Assembly (NCBI GenBank): GCA_934047225.1
Contig: OW204011.1
Span: forward strand, 18,302,339 to 18,366,338
From: Ypsolopha sequella
Taxonomy: Eukaryota > Arthropoda > Insecta > Lepidoptera > Ypsolophidae
Length of the DNA stretch: 64,000 bases
Direction of reading: 5' to 3'
The notes below the pieces were generated by a model, which ran no database searches, had not been told where the DNA came from, and worked only from the letters and a program-made list of their open reading frames with translations. A program made the position numbers and the translations under genes. Positions 63,568-64,000 of the stretch are shown one piece after another; within the stretch, counting starts at the first letter, position 1, and each line of letters begins with the position of its first letter.

Positions 63568-64000
63568 ATGTACACAGCAGATCTTGTGCGTCACATAGAA
63601 TACTGCAAAATACATCTCTACGCAGATGACACACAAGTTTACTATTCTTTCAAGCCAGGAGAAACTGATGGAGCAGTGGATAAAATTAATAAAGACTTGA
63701 ATATAATACATGAATGGGCTCTTAACAACTGTTTGGTTTTGAATCCTCAAAAGTCGAAATTTTTAATCATGGGGACAAAGCATCAGTACCAGGCTATAAA
63801 AAGTAAGAATCCGTGTGTGCAAATCAACCACCAAAACATTCTGGGAGTAAAAAGTGCACGAAATTTAGGGTTGACAATGGACAGTGAATTCCGCTTTGAG
63901 GAACATGTCAGTCTAAAAATAAGAAATGCGTTTTTTAGGCTTAAAGTTTTGTATAATGTACGACAGTTTCTCACGGAGGATGTTCGTGAGCTACTTGTAG
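63568..64000 (+). pseudogene. CR1/jockey-like RT fragment, runs off the window
   Basis: Open from ATG 63568 to the last base. It reads YADDTQVYYSF, NNCLVLNPQKSKFLIMGTKHQ and LGLTMDSEFRFEEHV, the end of the RT palm and the thumb. It is related to the RT at 39410-39680 (NPSKSKYLVLGTKHQ, LGLLMDGELRF). Only the RT from YADD onward is present, so it is a 5'-truncated copy or one cut by the AT-rich DNA before it. Further coding sequence is expected to the right. Confidence 0.8.

Overview
This window is eukaryotic, AT-rich and almost entirely made of transposable elements and tandem repeats. It holds BEL/Pao LTR retrotransposons, several jockey/CR1-type non-LTR families with APE-like endonuclease plus reverse transcriptase (RT), solo LTRs, a foldback hAT-like MITE, a Tc1-like element and at least six minisatellite or satellite families. 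This mixture suggests an insect, most likely a moth or butterfly; that assignment is inference. Only one stretch, 53078-53395, looks like a host exon.

Left block (1-22150). A plus-strand Pao element (1-4567) is inserted in a plus-strand non-LTR element (4568-7342). That element sits in a 118-bp tandem unit, which is itself a duplicated piece of an older minus-strand RT element. The old RT element carries an internally deleted Pao retrotransposon (7954-11213) and a satellite with higher-order structure (11746-12693). The whole arrangement is then repeated about 9.08 kb further on (12.7-21.4 kb). In the second copy the plus-strand element is present twice in tandem, and the Pao insertion is reduced to a solo LTR at the same site with the same target duplication.

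Middle block (22151-49887). One minus-strand Pao element has been split over 27.7 kb by nested insertions, most of which can be proved by target-site duplications. From its 3' end they are: a foldback MITE and a gene-like fragment with a CXC cysteine-rich motif in the 3' LTR; two jockey-type elements at one target site (24233-32454), the second carrying a solo LTR; a solo LTR in the RNase H region (34258-34813); and a 1-kb LTR (35022-46144). This last LTR was opened by a plus-strand CR1-like element (35288-40720), which holds another LTR of the same family, and by a minus-strand CR1-like element (41324-45992) whose two ORFs are open. The 5' LTR was hit by a jockey-like element (49888 to about 52170).

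Right block (52171-64000). AT-rich DNA leads to a phase-1/phase-1 exon with an FN3-like sequence. About 80 bp after its splice donor begins a 1.8-kb 17/19-bp minisatellite. A 25-bp satellite follows in three blocks, separated by a 1,020-bp solo LTR and by a composite Tc1-like region with a dead transposase. The window ends inside another RT fragment.

Almost every protein here serves retrotransposition: gag packages RNA, protease matures the polyprotein, RT/RNase H copies RNA, and integrase or endonuclease opens the target. Most copies are broken. The best preserved are the Pao polyprotein at 1-4191, the 942-codon EN-RT at 16541-19369 and the ORF1/ORF2 pair at 41707-45771.
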